Made by a program: the position numbers and the translations under genes. 64,000 nt of DNA, taken from positions 1,364,001 through 1,428,000 of the forward strand of contig OY780932.1 in assembly GCA_963675945.1 (NCBI GenBank), written 5' to 3'. A model generated the notes under the pieces. It searched no databases. It was not told the DNA's origin and saw only the letters and a program-made list of their open reading frames with translations. The DNA comes from G963556115 sp963675945 (lineage in GTDB: Bacteria; Planctomycetota; SZUA-567). Of this stretch, positions 60,790 through 64,000 are shown in pieces. How positions within the stretch are numbered: position 1 is the stretch's first letter; each line of letters starts with the position of its first letter.

Positions 60790-62136
60790 TCAGTCGCCTC
60801 CTGTTATATAATCGAAAATTCGATCTAAGCCCAAGTGGTTGGGCGGAATCTGCATATTCTTCGGAGCATCCGGGAGAATGCTGTAGAACGGGTAGTCATT
60901 ATAATTCCAGTTGTTTGGCCAGACCTCGGGAAGTTGGGGTACAGGGTATTCGATCCATTCTTGTGCGGGATTATTAAGCGCTAGCTTGCCTACCAGGTGC
61001 TGGGGCTTGTCTGAGGTGCGGGTGGAGTTGCAGGCACTACAGGCAAACCATTTGAAGTCGATATCCGGTAGACTGCGTTTGGCGCGTTGGGTCATGAGTT
61101 TTAGCAGACCTCGGAGTCGGCCGTTCTCAATATCATCCTTGTCTAGCATATCCATCTTGGTGGCGACAAAGGCGACCCGTTTGAGCCCGCTACTGAAGAA
61201 ACGGGTAAATTGTTTGATGAGCTTGCCGATAAAGGAGTCTGAGCGCAGAGTCTCGAAGAGGTCGAGGAGTATCTGGCGGTTGTCATTATATCTGTCTACG
61301 CCTCCGGCGAGCAGGGAGGGGATATCGATGAGAATGATCAGGGTGTTGGCTCTGAGGATCTCCTTGAAGAGCGGCAGAGCAATAGCCTCGCGGTAACTGG
61401 TGTAGGCCTTTTGCAGCTGCTCTAGAATATACGGATTCTGCATAAGTATCTCCCTGGGAACGGGGGCGAATTCGTTATGCTGGCTCAGACCGCAGATTTG
61501 GGAGGTGGCCAGAGTCTGAGCCGAAGCGGTTCGGGTTACCTTGCCCTGAGGGCTGAGCAGGAAGGTTGAGGGGCTGACCAGGGGTTTGTAATTGAGTATC
61601 AGATTGGCCATAAATAATTTGTAGTTCTGGATAATCCTGGCGCTGTTTCCCGCTTCGTCTGACTTTAGGGAGTTGAGATAGGTCTGGAGATGGGACTGGT
61701 ATTCATGATGTTCGCTGAAGTGCTGGAGGATGTGCTCTGACCAGTCTGTATAGTTGCGGTAGGCGGCGATGGCCGCATCGGATATACGTTCGCCTGGGAA
61801 GTCGAAAAATTCCAAACGTTGTTTACAGAAGCGGCGCCAATGCAGTGAGTTGTCCCAATCGGAGCGGGAATACTCACAAATATACTTGGCGGAAGCTACC
61901 GTCTTCTCCGGCCAGCTTCCCCGTGCCAGGCATTCGCGGTAGCTGTCGAACTTGAATTTCTTCCACCTTCCTTTATCTATCGGTAATTCTCTGAAATTAT
62001 GGATGCTGGCATGGTTCTTCAGCGTGAATTCAGCACTGTCAAATTCGCAGAGTTGGGCTATGAGTGAACTCAGAAAGACGGTCTTTCCGCCTCCGGCGAT
62101 ACCGGTTAGAGCTATTCTTTCTGTTGATTCAAACAT
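60790..62136 (-). CDS. YcjX-family P-loop GTPase-like protein
   Basis: 448 residues. The P-loop GIAGGGKTVFLSSLI lies at about 13-27, followed by FFDFPGERISDAA as a G3-like motif (FPGE), TLIILIDIPSLLAGG and VAFVATKMDML (NKxD-like). These match the YcjX/DUF463 family of stress-associated nucleotide-binding proteins. It partners with the YcjF-like protein encoded next. The start ATG has a weak ribosome site. Role in envelope stress is known only from induction in relatives. Confidence 0.85.
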   Translation of the reverse strand: MFESTERIALTGIAGGGKTVFLSSLIAQLCEFDSAEFTLKNHASIHNFRELPIDKGRWKKFKFDSYRECLARGSWPEKTVASAKYICEYSRSDWDNSLHWRRFCKQRLEFFDFPGERISDAAIAAYRNYTDWSEHILQHFSEHHEYQSHLQTYLNSLKSDEAGNSARIIQNYKLFMANLILNYKPLVSPSTFLLSPQGKVTRTASAQTLATSQICGLSQHNEFAPVPREILMQNPYILEQLQKAYTSYREAIALPLFKEILRANTLIILIDIPSLLAGGVDRYNDNRQILLDLFETLRSDSFIGKLIKQFTRFFSSGLKRVAFVATKMDMLDKDDIENGRLRGLLKLMTQRAKRSLPDIDFKWFACSACNSTRTSDKPQHLVGKLALNNPAQEWIEYPVPQLPEVWPNNWNYNDYPFYSILPDAPKNMQIPPNHLGLDRIFDYITGGD

Positions 62137-62511
62137 AGTTGGCTTTCTGTAGCGGGCTGTTGTAAAAGAATATCATAGATCAATTATATATTTACCGCCG
62201 TCTGGAGTCAAGTTATCCCGGCAAAGGCTTTTTGTCAATTATTTTATTAATGATGGAATAGGAGGTTATGAGTAATGATAAATAATTATTATATTTTACC
62301 GGATAAATTGGAAGAAATGATATGGTATGGTATAATAATAACTGTGAGTTGTTTGAATTGTGTTTATTTTTGGTTTGGATTTCCGATAAGACTCAAATTT
62401 AGGGTAATGATATATAGACAGATATTCGCGGTTAGGGTTTAGTAATTAAAAAATCTGTGTATATATTAACCTGTAGCTATACTTAGGATTTGAGCACGAG
62501 AGGAGTAGCGG
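62137..62511. other. Divergent gap upstream of the terminal chemoreceptor
   Basis: 375 bp, AT-rich, no gene. It must hold the promoters of the ycjX run and the chemoreceptor; TCCGATAA (62382-62389) recalls a sigma-28 -10 element, but the -35 partner is absent. Confidence 0.35.
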
Positions 62512-64000
62512 ATGAAGATTAAATGGAAGATTATTTTGCTCTCACTGATTGCGATTGTGGGTATGATTCTGCTGTTGTCGGTGGTGGTGTATTTCAATTC
62601 ATATACTGAGCATAATCTGATACTTCCTCAGCTAAAGCAAGGAATTGTCGCCAAGGAACGTGAGATGATCAAGGCGATTGTGCAGACCGAATGTAGTACT
62701 TTGAGCCAGTTGATCAAGGGGGCAAAGAATAAGCAAGAAATCGACGCTATAATAATTGAGTATACGGATAAGACCTTTTTCTTGGATGATAAATCCGGGT
62801 ATTTCTTTGTCTATGATTATAAAGGAAACAGAATAAACCTGCCGGGGTTAAGCGGGCCGAATAAGACTACGGGTAATTTTATCGATATGCAGGATAGTAA
62901 CGGGACAAAGTTGATTGCGGATATGGTTGAAGCCGCAAAGACGGGTGGGGGCTTTGTCGAGTATTGGTTCCCGCAGAAGGGTGAGACCGAGCCGTCACCC
63001 AAGATCAGCTATGCCATGCAGATACAGGGTACGGATTATTTTTTGGGATCGGGGCTGTATTATGAAGATATTAATAAGTATATTGCCGGGATTAGTGAGT
63101 TGATTACGGCTGATACCGATTCGCAGCGGGTAATTGTTATCGTTTTGGCGGTTATTTATATACTGATTCTTGCCGGAGCGGCGTTTTATATTATCAGAGG
63201 GACGATTTCGGGGCTTACCAGTATTACGAGTGAATTGATTACCATTGTTCAAACCGGAAATATCAATGTTGAGGTAGATGAAAAATTACTCAGGCGTAAG
63301 GATGAGATAGGTGAACTTGCCCGCGCCGGTAAGCATATCGTCGAGGATTTTCAGAAGATTGCCGAAACTTCAAAGCTGCTATCTGAACGAGATTGGCGGC
63401 AGGAGGTGGTTGTCAAGACCGAGGATGATCAGATGAATAAATCATTCAAGGGTATGATTGATGAGGTAAATTTGACCCTGCGTGAGATTAAAATTTTTGT
63501 CAGTGAACTCGATAGCTCGGCGAAACAGGTAAGTATTGCCAGCCAGTCCTTGTCGGAAGGGGCGGCGTCACAGGCGGCTGCGATTCAAGAGATAACCTCG
63601 TCACTTACAGATATGAGTGTGCGTACCAATCAGAATGCTGAGAATGCATCGGAGGCGAGCACGCTCTCGCAGACAGCGAATGATGCGGCGGTAAGCGGGC
63701 AGAAACAGATGCAGGAACTCGCTGAGGCTATTGATGGAATTACGCTGCGGGCCGAGGAGACTAAAAAGGTGGTCAAGACCATTGATGATATCGCTTTTCA
63801 GACCAATTTGCTCGCGCTCAATGCCGCAGTCGAAGCGGCTCGAGCCGGAATACATGGCAAGGGCTTTGCCGTGGTCGCGGAAGAGGTGCGTAATCTCGCA
63901 GCACGGTCGGCCAAAGCCGCAGGGGAGACGGCAGAATTGATTGATAACGTGGTCTCTGAAGTAAAGCATGGTAATGATATGACGATAACTACCGCGGAAG
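62512..64000 (+). CDS. Methyl-accepting chemotaxis protein, single Cache sensor (runs off the window)
   Basis: The first 496 residues are present; the 3' end is beyond the edge. Membrane helix 1 (about 8-28, ILLSLIAIVGMILLLSVVVY), an extracytoplasmic single Cache domain (GYFFVYDYKGNRINLPGL, GGGFVEYWFPQKG, YAMQIQGTDYFLGSGLYYED), membrane helix 2 (about 205-226), HAMP-like linker, then the signalling helix with IDDIAFQTNLLALNAAVEAA. Its signalling part is close to that of the 20487 receptor. It has AGGAG (62501-62505) 6 nt before the ATG and is oriented away from ycjX. Confidence 0.92.
   Translation, partial: MKIKWKIILLSLIAIVGMILLLSVVVYFNSYTEHNLILPQLKQGIVAKEREMIKAIVQTECSTLSQLIKGAKNKQEIDAIIIEYTDKTFFLDDKSGYFFVYDYKGNRINLPGLSGPNKTTGNFIDMQDSNGTKLIADMVEAAKTGGGFVEYWFPQKGETEPSPKISYAMQIQGTDYFLGSGLYYEDINKYIAGISELITADTDSQRVIVIVLAVIYILILAGAAFYIIRGTISGLTSITSELITIVQTGNINVEVDEKLLRRKDEIGELARAGKHIVEDFQKIAETSKLLSERDWRQEVVVKTEDDQMNKSFKGMIDEVNLTLREIKIFVSELDSSAKQVSIASQSLSEGAASQAAAIQEITSSLTDMSVRTNQNAENASEASTLSQTANDAAVSGQKQMQELAEAIDGITLRAEETKKVVKTIDDIAFQTNLLALNAAVEAARAGIHGKGFAVVAEEVRNLAARSAKAAGETAELIDNVVSEVKHGNDMTITTAE

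Noticed and set aside
62382..62389. TCCGATAA upstream of the terminal chemoreceptor as a sigma-28 promoter
   Set aside because: The -35 position reads TTTA, not TAAA.

Overview
The window reads like a bacterial chromosome segment of moderate GC content, coding on both strands, with no rRNA, tRNA, CRISPR array or intact insertion sequence that I can see. Several things point, without proving it, to an anaerobic, flagellated bacterium of the PVC group (Lentisphaerota-like): a divergent glucuronate-isomerase-type amidohydrolase, an OleB-type hydrolase, a flagellar switch with a FliY-like FliN, several unusual flagellins, and a hybrid-cluster protein (Hcp) gene under an HcpR-type site. The taxon is an inference from gene content only.

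Layout. 1-7 kb: end of a FapA/DUF342 gene, a degenerate receiver, an McsA-like zinc protein, then a minus-strand run of a UxaC-like protein, a CheD-receiver fusion and a PpiD-like periplasmic chaperone. 7-12.6 kb: tgt facing a minus-strand run folD-oleB-like-purD-tsaC. 13-19 kb: fliM/fliN, an FtsB/DivIC-like protein, pyruvate kinase and a ROK repressor divergent from a sugar-binding protein. 20-30 kb: a chemoreceptor, a small Nif11-like leader-type peptide, a double GNAT, tsaD-pcm and a 1304-residue hybrid histidine kinase with a PocR sensor. 30-38 kb: a DUF1638-hydantoinase fusion, argG, kdgK and a CBS/DRTGG pyrophosphatase. 38-42.5 kb: a sugar-acid cluster (IclR, ABC ATPase, broken alcohol dehydrogenase, kduD) that appears to be decaying. 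42.6-46.8 kb: a four-gene flagellin locus. 47-53 kb: ispF-xer, a candidate structured RNA, a VOC protein, a sedoheptulokinase-like kinase and an AT-rich membrane gene resembling the PutAbiC anti-phage family. 54-58 kb: HcpR site-hcp-cupin, then a CsoR-family regulator with a frameshifted ferredoxin and a NapH-like iron-sulfur membrane protein. 58-64 kb: a hairpin array, DjlA-like/YcjF/YcjX genes and a chemoreceptor running off the end.

How the genes fit together. kdgK, kduD, the IclR regulator, the sugar-binding protein and the UxaC-like protein suggest uronate/ketodeoxygluconate metabolism, although the ABC ATPase has lost its second nucleotide site and one dehydrogenase is interrupted. Chemotaxis and motility are represented by FliM, FliN, CheD-REC, two chemoreceptors and the flagellins. 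tsaC and tsaD serve t6A tRNA modification and tgt serves queuosine. Hcp, the cupin and the iron-sulfur genes indicate nitrosative and redox stress handling under low oxygen.

The most interesting signals are: a FolD with all three classical catalytic residues changed; the DUF1638-HyuA fusion; a 137-nt minus-strand RNA candidate with a 14/15-bp closing stem and a T-tract; clusters of hairpins in two convergent intergenic regions that share sequences; the HcpR-type palindrome centred 41.5 bp upstream of the likely hcp start; and a flagellin locus encoding very short flagellin-ended proteins. Three genes carry single-base frameshifts, two of them in A-tracts, so either recent decay or sequence error must be considered.
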